Virus record (IMG/VR): IMGVR_UViG_3300009528_000033 | Location: 1 to 27,508 of that record | Length of the DNA: 27,508 nucleotides | Source of the DNA: a virus | Reading direction: 5' to 3' (one strand) | Shown: one piece after another, positions 13,324 to 20,730 of the stretch | Position numbering within the stretch: position 1 is the first letter of the stretch | Layout of the letters: every line of letters starts with the position of its first letter | Translations under genes and position numbers: made by a program | Notes under the pieces: model-generated | What the model saw: the letters and a program-made list of their open reading frames with translations, nothing else | What the model was told of the DNA's origin: nothing | Databases searched by the model: none

Positions 13324-13656
13324 ATGTCTAACGGGGAAGAGCATCCGCTAAAGCAGCACGGGTCTACTCATAAGAAAGAAGGAAGCGACCCTGTTTTTGA
13401 CTATATAGACGCATCTGCCACTTGGGATCCGGGCTCTATTGCAGACGGGGATGAGGAAGCAAAGGAAGTTGACGTTGTAGGAGCAGAGTTGGGAGATTTT
13501 GCCCTGGCTTCTTTCTCTAAAGACGTAGCAGATTTAGTTCTGAACGCTCAGGTTACGGCTACCGATAAAGTGACCTGTGTTCTAGCTAATAATACCGGGG
13601 GAGCCATTGATTTGGCTTCAGGGACTTTGTATATACGAGTATTTAAGTTAGCGTAA
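13324..13656 (+). CDS. Small beta-rich phage structural protein, 110 aa
   Basis: The N-terminus is hydrophilic with His/Gly (HPLKQHGSTHKKEGSDPVFDY). Residues 30-110 form a strand-rich domain (SATWDPGSIADGDEEAKEV, DFALASFSKDVADLVL, KVTCVLANNTGG, GTLYIRVFK). This domain type occurs, from general knowledge, in virion surface or fibre-tip proteins of many uncultured phages. It starts right after the stop of the zinc-finger gene and ends before a GGAGGT site for the next gene. Its likely role is decoration or tail attachment, inferred from context only. Confidence 0.7.
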   Translation: MSNGEEHPLKQHGSTHKKEGSDPVFDYIDASATWDPGSIADGDEEAKEVDVVGAELGDFALASFSKDVADLVLNAQVTATDKVTCVLANNTGGAIDLASGTLYIRVFKLA

Positions 13657-13666
13657 GGAGGTAATT

Positions 13667-14167
13667 ATGTCTGTCGTATCAACGGACTTAAAGTTATATG
13701 CAGCGGCAGCGATGCCTGCGGATGACACCTCATCGAACGGCGGGGCAATTGATACTGGAGCGGAGATAACAGGAAGTCTTGATGAAGTATTTAAGGATGC
13801 CTATTCTAAAGAGACTGGTGACGGAGATAGAATTGTTTACAGGAAAGTTTTTCTTAAAAATACCAATGGTTCTATTGCCTTGTCTGGCGTGAAGGTTTGG
13901 ATGAGTGCCGATGAGCACAACTACATCACTTTAGACCTAGAGGCAAGCGTAGATGGAAATGATACTTCTACTAACCGAGTTACTGCTCCGGCTGGATACT
14001 CTTTTGCCGAACACGCCTCAGAAGGTGCTGCTCATACCCTGCCAGGGGACGGGAATTTAGACTCTGGTGAAGCTATTGGAGTTTGGCTCAAAAAGACTAT
14101 ACCAGAAAATCAAGCTCCTGATGCCTCAATTACCGCAACATTAAAAATAAAGGGGACAACTACCTAA
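13667..14167 (+). CDS. Putative virion beta-sandwich protein, 166 aa
   Basis: Begins MSVVSTDLKLYAAAAMP and continues with an all-beta fold (DRIVYRKVFLKNTNGSIALS, VKVWMSADEH, EAIGVWLKKTIPENQAPDAS, ITATLKIKG). The pattern of a carrier domain with NTNGSIALSGVKVW is, as I recall, frequent next to phage fibres, but no formal name is known to me. It has a strong AGGAGGT site and is 1 base from the fibre gene downstream. It could form part of the tail-fibre base or a head decoration. Confidence 0.7.
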   Translation: MSVVSTDLKLYAAAAMPADDTSSNGGAIDTGAEITGSLDEVFKDAYSKETGDGDRIVYRKVFLKNTNGSIALSGVKVWMSADEHNYITLDLEASVDGNDTSTNRVTAPAGYSFAEHASEGAAHTLPGDGNLDSGEAIGVWLKKTIPENQAPDASITATLKIKGTTT

Positions 14168-14168
14168 A

Positions 14169-15491
14169 ATGCCAGTAACTCTCGATATGTTTGAGTATGC
14201 CAATAATGCTGCGATTCAGGCGGCTTGGGTGACTAGCGATGAATATTCCAATGAAGACCCTACCTCTGATATGCTGAGTAGCAACGATGTGTATTTATAC
14301 AGTGACTATACAGTGTTTGTCGATAACAACACTGGCTCTGCCGCTTGGCACACTGATGATTCTACACCAGGAGCCTATGTCGCAGTAGATTTAGGCAGTG
14401 GAAATGATAAGGCATATATAAAGGCGAGAATATATGCTGATCAACCTAGTTACAGTGGAAATTACAGCGTTCAATACTCAGATAATGGAGCAGATTGGGA
14501 TGATGCTGCGACAAATTTCATTCCCAGTAGTGCTGGTTGGAACGAAAAAACCTGGTCTGACGTTGGCAGTCATAGATATTGGAGATTCTATTTAACTAAC
14601 ACTCCTGGTGGGGGCCCTGCGATATATGAAATAGAGTTTTATGCTCAGGTTCTGCAATGCTACTCCGAATCTAGTATCAAACAGCAAGGTAATTATAGTC
14701 TAAAGGGAGTAGCAAAGCAAACTAATTCTCTGAACCAGACTCTCACTCGCACAGTAGACCCAACGATAGATTTGTCGGGACTACCTGTATGGTATCTGTA
14801 TATATATTCCTCAAGAACGGGGAGCAATATTAAAGTTGGTATTCACGATAGCGGTGGGGTAACAACGGAAGTTACTCCTAATATTACTTCGGCTGGTGCT
14901 TGGCAAGCGGTGGAGTTGGATATATCTGCCGTAGCGGATGCAGATAAGGATGCAATTGACCAGATAATAATTACTATCGTCAACGCCGATAGTAATAACA
15001 CTTTTTATTTGGACGATATGTATAGCGGCCTTATAGTAGTATCAAGGGAGAGAAATATAGTATATGACTCAATCTTGGAGCTATCAAAAACTAGGAACAT
15101 CGTTTATGATTCAGTTTTAGAGCTGTCAAAAACTAGAAATATAGTGTACGACTCAGTTTTAGAGTTATCCAAAGAGCGAAATATCCTTTATGACTCGGTG
15201 CTTGAGCTCTCTAAAACCAGAGATATTGTATACGATTCGGTTCTTGAGTTATCAAAAGAGCGAGATATAGTTTATGACTTAGTTCTGGAGCTTTCTAAAG
15301 AAAGAAATATTCGCTACGACTCGGTACTAGAAGTATCTAAAGAGAGGAATATTCTCTACGACTTATTTGAGTTGATTCAGAGATTGGAAGCACCGACGGG
15401 GGTTTGGGTGAAACAAGATAAACCATCAGGCGTAGCAGTGAAGCAAGATAGACCCACTGGAACTTGGATAAAGCAAGATAAACCATCTTAG
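14169..15491 (+). CDS. Tail fibre/adhesin with F5/8C-like domain and 14-residue repeats
   Basis: A 440-aa adhesin. Residues about 15-158 look like an F5/8 type C (discoidin, galactose-binding) domain: GAYVAVDLGSGNDKAYIKAR, YSVQYSDNGADWDD, SHRYWRFYLTN, and IYEIEFYAQV as the last strand. Residues 160-285 form a second beta-sandwich resembling a carbohydrate-binding module (SLKGVAKQTNS, AWQAVELDIS, NTFYLDDMY). Residues 292-403 are eight tandem 14-residue units (consensus SKTRNIVYDSVLEL), and residues 409-440 are three 10-residue units (PTGVWVKQDK). It probably recognises host surface glycans, with the repeats as a stalk or attachment region. It is directly followed by the adaptor gene. Confidence 0.75.
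   Translation: MPVTLDMFEYANNAAIQAAWVTSDEYSNEDPTSDMLSSNDVYLYSDYTVFVDNNTGSAAWHTDDSTPGAYVAVDLGSGNDKAYIKARIYADQPSYSGNYSVQYSDNGADWDDAATNFIPSSAGWNEKTWSDVGSHRYWRFYLTNTPGGGPAIYEIEFYAQVLQCYSESSIKQQGNYSLKGVAKQTNSLNQTLTRTVDPTIDLSGLPVWYLYIYSSRTGSNIKVGIHDSGGVTTEVTPNITSAGAWQAVELDISAVADADKDAIDQIIITIVNADSNNTFYLDDMYSGLIVVSRERNIVYDSILELSKTRNIVYDSVLELSKTRNIVYDSVLELSKERNILYDSVLELSKTRDIVYDSVLELSKERDIVYDLVLELSKERNIRYDSVLEVSKERNILYDLFELIQRLEAPTGVWVKQDKPSGVAVKQDRPTGTWIKQDKPS
15042..15377 (+). repeat. Eight tandem 42-bp units encoding SKxRNIVYDSVLEL
   Basis: Eight in-frame units of exactly 42 bases encode almost the same 14 residues. The third position alternates T or E, and N or D follows R. Serine, leucine and valine codons differ widely between units, so the protein is conserved while the DNA has drifted. 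The last unit has degenerated (DLFELI). Confidence 0.9.
15393..15488 (+). repeat. Three 30-bp units encoding P(T/S)GxxxKQD(K/R)
   Basis: At the extreme C-terminus of the fibre, three units of ten residues (PTGVWVKQDK, PSGVAVKQDR, PTGTWIKQDK) end in PS. They may be a docking tail or a trimerisation element. Confidence 0.8.
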
Positions 15492-15504
15492 TTAAGGAGA
15501 AAAA

Positions 15505-16158
15505 ATGACTGCCATAGAGCTAATACAAACGTGTCAGGATTTAATTTCGGAAGAAACTTTCGATCGCTTTTCTAAAGCTGAGATACTGCGTTGGCTAAAT
15601 CGAGGCTTAGAAGATATAGCTATCAAAACAGGTTATCTTACTTGGAAGTGGCTAATTACTACGGTAGCCACTAAGCGTGAATATCCCTATCCTACCGAGG
15701 CTCTGAGGCTATTTAGACTGGAATATAACAATCAGCAATTACCTCCTTGTGATATACCAGGTATGGATGAAGTAACTGAGGAGACGGGAATAGTATGGCT
15801 TGCGGCAACCGGCCCGCCAGAGAACTGGTATCACTCTTGGGATAGAGCCTTTGGGATATATCCTACTCCTGATGCAGAGTATTCAGTCTATGGCTACGGC
15901 TTTCATAAGTGCGCTGTTCTATCAGATGATACTCACGTGCCAGTTATCCCCGACCAGTTTCACCTAGCACCTGCTCTATTTGCCGCTTATCAGATATTAC
16001 GGGAAGATAAAGAGTTAATTACTGCGGCATCGTTGCGAAATGAGTATTATAAGCCTGCAACACGCACTGGGATCATTTATGACATGATAAAAGAGAAAAG
16101 AAAAATGAAACATATAGCCAGTGGAAGAACAATTAAATTGGCTAGATGGAGTTCGTAA
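15505..16158 (+). CDS. Head-tail adaptor protein (podovirus/SU10-type)
   Basis: The adaptor ring joins the portal to the tail nozzle. This 217-aa protein has the usual order. It begins with a helical start (IELIQTCQDLISEETFDRFSK, ILRWLNRGLEDIAIKTGYLTW), then REYPYPTEALRLFRLEYN. A central strand region ends in AFGIYPTPDAEYSVYGYGF. VPVIPDQFHLAPALFAAYQILRED and a basic helical tail close it. The IYPTP...Y...Y pattern followed by IP..FH..L...A is characteristic of phage adaptors. It overlaps the nozzle gene in TAATG, and the pairing of these two genes supports both calls. Confidence 0.8.
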   Translation: MTAIELIQTCQDLISEETFDRFSKAEILRWLNRGLEDIAIKTGYLTWKWLITTVATKREYPYPTEALRLFRLEYNNQQLPPCDIPGMDEVTEETGIVWLAATGPPENWYHSWDRAFGIYPTPDAEYSVYGYGFHKCAVLSDDTHVPVIPDQFHLAPALFAAYQILREDKELITAASLRNEYYKPATRTGIIYDMIKEKRKMKHIASGRTIKLARWSS

Positions 16159-18077
16159 TGCTTGGCCTAAAACCTTTGCGTCTTAGTAATTGGTCTGGCG
16201 GACTCAATCGCAGTTTGTCCGATTTCGAGATTAAAGATGACGAACTGTGGACAGCAGAAAATTGTTTCCTGGACTCGGCGGCTATTGTTAAACGCAAAGG
16301 CTACACAAAGCTAAACGAAACTCCTTTAATAGCTGATACTGAGGTCTTATCAGTCTTTGTCTACGGCTCTTACATATTAGCTAATTGTGGCACGAAAATC
16401 TTTGCCATAACTACAGCGGGGGTAGCTGTTTCTATAGTTACCGGTCTAACGGCAGGATACCCTGTTAGCTACGCTGTCTATGATGGCACGGTCTATATGT
16501 CCAATGGGAAAGATACGCCTTGGAAATGGGATGGAGTAAGGGCTACTACCAAGGTGGATGATGATTCTAACAGCGGGCAACTGGTGTTAAAAGTTGCCTC
16601 TACCACAGGCTTTGAGGAAGGGAAAACCGTAGTTATCAATGAGGGCGGAGTTAGGGAAGAGACTAAGATTATAGATGTAGGTGGTATTGACCCTGGCGTT
16701 TCCTTAACTATGACTCAGAACTTAACCTATGCTCACACGCAGTTACAGGCAGATGAGGTATGGAGTGCAACGACTGAGTTATCCGGTTCTTTACCTAAAG
16801 CTAAGTGGCTCGTTCTTCACAGGGATAAACTCTTTTACATAGCTACTATTAACAACTCTAATTATGTCTATTTCTCTCAAGCGGGGGTTCCCGAGACTAT
16901 TGATGCAGACGCATTTTTTATTGTCTATACCGACGATAACCAGGAACTCACTGGCGGGGCTTCTTTGTATGGCTACCTAATGCTATTTAAGGAGTCCTCA
17001 ACGCACAAACTCGGGGGAACTACAAAACAGCAGCTAACACTAGCGAGTAACCTTGTTAGTGCTCATCCAAGGATTGGGTCTATTGCCTTCAACACCATTA
17101 CCCATGTCCCTGGTGGTCTGATGTTTTTATCTAACGATGGAGTTCAGTTTACCAATACGGTTGATATAGTTAAGCAAAGCGATAGAGTTGATTACTTTTT
17201 AGGTAAAATGGCTGATGCACACAAGGAGTGGTGTTCAGCCTTCTGGGATGGTAAAAATTATCGAGTTAGCTACCCCACGGGGTCTAACACATATCCCACC
17301 GAAAGTCTAGTTTATGGCGAGGATGGTATAAAAAACGCTTTGGGTCCTAAAGAAGCTCATAAGCCCTGGGCACTATGGACTTATGGTATGAATGCCTACA
17401 GCAGAGCCCTTAATGGGATAATTTATGCTGCTAGTGGGGCAGGACAAGTATATATAATTGATAGCGGACTTTCTGATGATGACTCTGATATCCAGCTAAA
17501 AGTGGCAACTAAAGTTTTTGATTCTGGCGCGCCTTACTTAACCAAGATTTATAGATATATGGGGATGAACGTTTATCGAAGTGCTTGTTCACCCGAATTT
17601 ATTATGGTTGTTGATAGGGGATTATCTTCTTATTTGAAAGCACTTGACGTGGCTACTGGTCTGACCTTTTGGGGTTCACATAATTGGGCAACGTCCACGG
17701 GGACTGTCACCGTCAATGGTACTGCTAATGTCACTGGGGATGCCAATGTTGACTGGACTAACGTAGTTGCGGGAGATTCATTCCAGGTTGATGGGGACAG
17801 TGCTTCTTACATAATAGATAGCGTTAATATTCCAGCTAAAACACTGGTGCTAACTACAAACTACACTGGCACTGCCGGAGCGGAAAAGGGCTACGCTATC
17901 TGGAATGAGGATACATTACGCTGGACTGAGGCTACGCCAGACTATGAGCAATTTTCCTTACCAAAAAAGTTGAAGGGTAAATGTATACAAATTCATATGA
18001 GAGAAGTTGGGGATACCTCAGAACTTGAAATATATAGTCTAAATTTAAGATTACTTCCCAGGGAGGGGGCAAGATAA
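16158..18077 (+). CDS. Tail nozzle/tubular-like protein
   Basis: A 639-aa protein likely forming the tail nozzle below the adaptor. ATG 16158 was chosen over ATG 16146 because it makes a TAATG overlap and has GGAG six bases upstream. The N-terminus (NWSGGLNRSLSDFEIKDDELW, ENCFL, IVKRKGYTKLNE) is the typical opening of podovirus nozzle or stabilisation proteins. The body is repetitive beta, as in a propeller (YAVYDGTVYMSNGKDTPWKWDG, KWLVLHRDKLFYIA, GYLMLFKESSTHKLGG, GGLMFLSNDGVQF). A late insert around residues 510-590 (GTVTVNGTANVTGD, SFQVDGDSASYIIDSV) looks like an Ig-like module. Only modest cysteine content is seen. Confidence 0.75.
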   Translation: MLGLKPLRLSNWSGGLNRSLSDFEIKDDELWTAENCFLDSAAIVKRKGYTKLNETPLIADTEVLSVFVYGSYILANCGTKIFAITTAGVAVSIVTGLTAGYPVSYAVYDGTVYMSNGKDTPWKWDGVRATTKVDDDSNSGQLVLKVASTTGFEEGKTVVINEGGVREETKIIDVGGIDPGVSLTMTQNLTYAHTQLQADEVWSATTELSGSLPKAKWLVLHRDKLFYIATINNSNYVYFSQAGVPETIDADAFFIVYTDDNQELTGGASLYGYLMLFKESSTHKLGGTTKQQLTLASNLVSAHPRIGSIAFNTITHVPGGLMFLSNDGVQFTNTVDIVKQSDRVDYFLGKMADAHKEWCSAFWDGKNYRVSYPTGSNTYPTESLVYGEDGIKNALGPKEAHKPWALWTYGMNAYSRALNGIIYAASGAGQVYIIDSGLSDDDSDIQLKVATKVFDSGAPYLTKIYRYMGMNVYRSACSPEFIMVVDRGLSSYLKALDVATGLTFWGSHNWATSTGTVTVNGTANVTGDANVDWTNVVAGDSFQVDGDSASYIIDSVNIPAKTLVLTTNYTGTAGAEKGYAIWNEDTLRWTEATPDYEQFSLPKKLKGKCIQIHMREVGDTSELEIYSLNLRLLPREGAR

Positions 18078-18877
18078 TGGGAACTATTGTTCGACCTCAT
18101 TCATATCCAGACGGCGCTGTCGCCCGACCGGATCATGTCAATGCCAACGAGATTATTTTATATAACGAAATTAACGATAATCTTGATTGGGCTAATATCA
18201 AGGCAGCTCTGCAAAACGCAGCTAATGGTTTTGTTAAGTTGGATGGAGATGCCGAGGTTCCGTTAGCACAAATACCAGTTTTGACAGCAGATAAGCTACC
18301 TACTGTTATTCCTAGTGGGATAATTGTAATGTGGTCGGGAATTCTAGCAACTATTCCTAGTGGTTGGTCTCTTTGTGATGGAGGTGGGGGAACTCCTGAT
18401 TTAAGAGATAAGTTTGTTATAGGAGCGCCTGCTGCAACCGATCCAGGAGGCACAGGGGGCTCGACTTCTCATTCTCATACTGTAGCCTCTCATAGCCATA
18501 CGATAGGTTCTCATGCTCATGTAATAGGCTCTCATGCTCATACTGTGAACTCTCACTCCCATACGGTTAGTTCTCATTCTCATTCCGGCGGCAGTCTCGA
18601 ATTTCATCGTTCTATAACCCTCGTAGGGAGATCTTCAAAAGGGGGTGATTGTATTGCCCTTACAAGCGGGACTACTAGCTGGGGACTTAGAACAGACAGT
18701 TGGTATGGAGCAACTGGCGGTGCTGCTCCTAATACCAACAGTAAATCTCCCGGGATGAGTTCTGTCGCTCCTAGCTGTAGCTCTGTTGCTCCTAGCTGTA
18801 GCTCTGAATCCCCAGGGACAGATAGTAAAGATCATCTTCCACCTTATTACGAAATAGCATTTATTATTAAGACTTGA
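18077..18877 (+). CDS. Tail collar-domain fibre with HxH metal-binding needle
   Basis: A 266-aa fibre whose ATG overlaps the nozzle stop. Residues 80-115 are a phage tail-collar domain (PSGIIVMWSGILATIPSGW, then LCDGGGGTPDLRDKFVIGA). Residues 132-169 hold six HxH motifs (132/134, 139/141, 146/148, 153/155, 160/162, 167/169) at exact seven-residue spacing. Residues about 173-217 form a non-repetitive part, then 218-252 has three heptads (SSVAPSC, SSVAPSC, SSESPGT) before the end DHLPPYYEIAFIIKT. In T4 gp37, HxH motifs in a trimer bind iron along a needle and the chain returns from a tip that binds the receptor. The same down-tip-up layout is visible here, so this is probably the receptor-binding tip. 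The family call is strong; the metal is inferred. Confidence 0.85.
   Translation: MGTIVRPHSYPDGAVARPDHVNANEIILYNEINDNLDWANIKAALQNAANGFVKLDGDAEVPLAQIPVLTADKLPTVIPSGIIVMWSGILATIPSGWSLCDGGGGTPDLRDKFVIGAPAATDPGGTGGSTSHSHTVASHSHTIGSHAHVIGSHAHTVNSHSHTVSSHSHSGGSLEFHRSITLVGRSSKGGDCIALTSGTTSWGLRTDSWYGATGGAAPNTNSKSPGMSSVAPSCSSVAPSCSSESPGTDSKDHLPPYYEIAFIIKT
18467..18583 (+). repeat. Six 21-bp units encoding (S/T)HxHxxx
   Basis: Tandem in-frame units of 21 bases, each with CAT-N3-CAT or close variants, encode the HxH needle of the collar fibre. There is some variation in the last three residues (TVA, TIG, VIG, TVN, TVS). Confidence 0.9.
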
Positions 18878-18888
18878 AAGGATTGAAA

Positions 18889-19125
18889 ATGAGACATTAC
18901 GATGAAATAACCAGAGAAGATGGTAGTTTATACTTCATCAGCAAGCGCAAATGCCCGTTTCAGAAATTCAAGCGATGTTTGGGTGAAGAGTGTGCCCTTT
19001 TTACTGTTACAGGCTATGACGATAAAAAAGGGATTAGAAGAGATTTTGGCGAATGTGCTTTAGTGAAGCTGCCAGGCTTTCTAATTGATGTTATGAGTTT
19101 ATTAAAGGAGTTAAAGGGTAAATAA
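18889..19125 (+). CDS. 78-aa cysteine-rich phage protein
   Basis: Start ATG 18889 is preferred to the in-frame TTG 18874, which lies in the end of the previous gene; AAAGGA sits six bases before the ATG. The N-terminal half has CPFQKFKRCLGEECALF and later GECAL, giving four cysteines suited to a small metal site. The C-terminus is a leucine-rich helix (GFLIDVMSLLKELKGK). Similar 'CPF..F..C.G..CAL' small proteins occur in other uncultured phages, as I recall, without known function. It is followed by a 1-base gap to the next gene. Confidence 0.7.
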   Translation: MRHYDEITREDGSLYFISKRKCPFQKFKRCLGEECALFTVTGYDDKKGIRRDFGECALVKLPGFLIDVMSLLKELKGK

Positions 19126-19126
19126 A

Positions 19127-19339
19127 ATGGTCTATGTAGTCAGTAAAAATAGAAAAACTAAAGAAGCAGAGGTGTTTGAGTGTCAAAACAAAATTGAGGC
19201 AAAAGAAGTAATAGAGAATAACTGGGATAAATATAGTCCTATCGCGATATTCACTGGAGTAAGGCTTGATTTTACAATTAGTTACGCAGATGAGGAAGAA
19301 ATAATTACCAAGAAAAAACCTAAAGTAAGTATTGATTAG
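19127..19339 (+). CDS. Small hypothetical protein, 70 aa
   Basis: An unrecognised, mixed alpha/beta protein (MVYVVSKNRKTKEAEVFEC, EAKEVIENNWDKYSPIAIF, DFTISYADEEE) with a basic tail. One cysteine, no signal peptide or membrane segment. Its start is 1 base after the preceding stop, and its end lies next to the strong GGAGGTGA site of the following gene. Its operon position between fibre and ejection proteins gives no direct hint. Confidence 0.65.
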   Translation: MVYVVSKNRKTKEAEVFECQNKIEAKEVIENNWDKYSPIAIFTGVRLDFTISYADEEEIITKKKPKVSID

Positions 19340-19352
19340 GAGGTGACGTGAT

Positions 19353-20702
19353 ATGGCAGGCGAAATGACACTAGCGGAAGCGTGGGAGAAGTTGTTTCCT
19401 AGTGAGAGACTTAGTGAAGAAGAACAGGCAGCGAGAGATGCAATTTGGGAATCTTCTGTTGTATATACAGGTGGGTCAATTAAACGTTATACCGGAAGGA
19501 CTAAGATGAGTCCAGATGGTCGTCTTCTACATGAGGTTGATTGGGGTGGAGGTACTATAACTTGGGAAGTAGACCCTGCCGACCGCTGGCCCATAGGTGA
19601 ACCAAGACCAGAAGAAGAAGATGGAGATGGAGATGAAGGGGATGAAGTCACACCTGAGGAAGTAGAAGCTTGGGAAGAAAGATATGGAACACCTTATCCT
19701 AGCCTTACATTACCCCGCTATCAAGCATTTGGTGCAGAATATCCTGTTTCTGATTTGCCTGTTTATGAGCCTTTTCCTTCACCTTATCCAACGCTGGAGC
19801 TTCCAAAATATCAGCCGTTCCCGGTAGAGTATCCTAAGCTCGGCCCGATGTATGAGCAGGCTGAGGATGTGATAAGCCGTATGCTCAGGGGTGAGGGCTT
19901 AGGTTTGCCAGTAGAAGAGTTAATGGCGGCTTATACCGAGGAAGAGCGCCTGGCAATGGAAGAATATATGCCAGAGCTAAGGGAATATTGGTCAGGGAAA
20001 AACCTTTTAAGAAGCGGTATGGAAAGAGAGGCTGAAAGGGAGGTAACACGCAAGGCTGCCTCAGCAAGAGGAACATATCGGGCTCAGTTAGAAAAGGAAT
20101 CTGTAATCAGGCAGCAAGATGGAATTGTAACTGGTTTGGGTCTGGCTATGCAACATCTAAATCTCGGATATGGAGCCCAAACAGATGCTTGGCAAGCAGC
20201 CAACAGGGAATATACGAGAGTGTATGAGTCTGAAATAATGGTTGGTGTGGCTCATTACGAGGCTTCTACTAGAGCTTGGGATGCAGCCATGACTGAATAT
20301 ACTAAAGCCTTCTCTTCAGAGGTAGCTAAGACTGAATTTGGTCAGCGCATACAGGAGATGGCTTTCAATGTAGCCAGGGATGAATACCAGCGGGTATATC
20401 AATCCTCTTTCCAAGGGGGCTTATCTGAATTCGATGCTCAGGCACGAGGTTGGGATGCTGCTTGGAGAGAATTCAGCACCTTTAGAGATTTGTTGTTCGG
20501 ATGGCGTCAAATGGAAGCTGGATATGCGTTCCAGTTCGAGTTCTTAGAGCTCAAACACGAATTCGATAAAATAATGTGGGATCTTTATGCAGAGCTTCAA
20601 CTAGAATTAAAGAGAATGGGAGTTGATGCTGAAACAACATCGTCTATATGGGGTAGTATTGGGGGTATCATTATTAGTATCATTACAGGTTTGTTTGGTT
20701 AA
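19353..20702 (+). CDS. Putative DNA-ejection/internal virion protein with YP repeats and hydrophobic tail
   Basis: A 449-aa modular protein. Residues 1-80 include a small strand domain (YTGGSIKRYTGRTKMSPDG), then an acidic linker (about 84-112). Residues 115-168 contain three 15-residue Tyr-Pro units (YPSLTLPRYQAFGAE, YPVSDLPVYEPFPSP, YPTLELPKYQPFPVE) and a partial fourth. Residues about 170-425 are helical with repeating W/AxxA...EYxxxY (AWQAANREYTRVYESE, AWDAAMTEYTKAFSSE, ARDEYQRVYQSSF, GWDAAWREFSTF). The last 20 residues (SIWGSIGGIIISIITGLFG) are hydrophobic and glycine-rich and could insert in a membrane. Helical protein plus membrane-seeking end after the nozzle and fibre fits an ejection protein; no family is certain. 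Confidence 0.6.
   Translation: MAGEMTLAEAWEKLFPSERLSEEEQAARDAIWESSVVYTGGSIKRYTGRTKMSPDGRLLHEVDWGGGTITWEVDPADRWPIGEPRPEEEDGDGDEGDEVTPEEVEAWEERYGTPYPSLTLPRYQAFGAEYPVSDLPVYEPFPSPYPTLELPKYQPFPVEYPKLGPMYEQAEDVISRMLRGEGLGLPVEELMAAYTEEERLAMEEYMPELREYWSGKNLLRSGMEREAEREVTRKAASARGTYRAQLEKESVIRQQDGIVTGLGLAMQHLNLGYGAQTDAWQAANREYTRVYESEIMVGVAHYEASTRAWDAAMTEYTKAFSSEVAKTEFGQRIQEMAFNVARDEYQRVYQSSFQGGLSEFDAQARGWDAAWREFSTFRDLLFGWRQMEAGYAFQFEFLELKHEFDKIMWDLYAELQLELKRMGVDAETTSSIWGSIGGIIISIITGLFG
19695..19856 (+). repeat. 15-residue Tyr-Pro-rich tandem units
   Basis: Three full 45-bp units with consensus YPxLxLPxYQPFPxE and a shortened fourth (YPKLGPMYE). DNA has diverged between units. Likely an extended, flexible segment linking the N-terminal domain to the helical body. 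Confidence 0.75.
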
Positions 20703-20730
20703 AAATCGAAATTTAGGAGGTGTATGAAAA

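Noticed and set aside
15042-15377. CRISPR array or iterons
   Set aside because: The repeats are in frame, encode a conserved peptide, have no spacers and differ at synonymous positions.
16146-16157. ATG 16146 as nozzle start
   Set aside because: It lies inside the adaptor gene without a ribosome binding site; ATG 16158 has GGAG six bases upstream and the TAATG overlap.
18467-18583. Microsatellite-type repeat noise
   Set aside because: It encodes a regular HxH protein motif within a collar-domain fibre, so it is explained by protein function.
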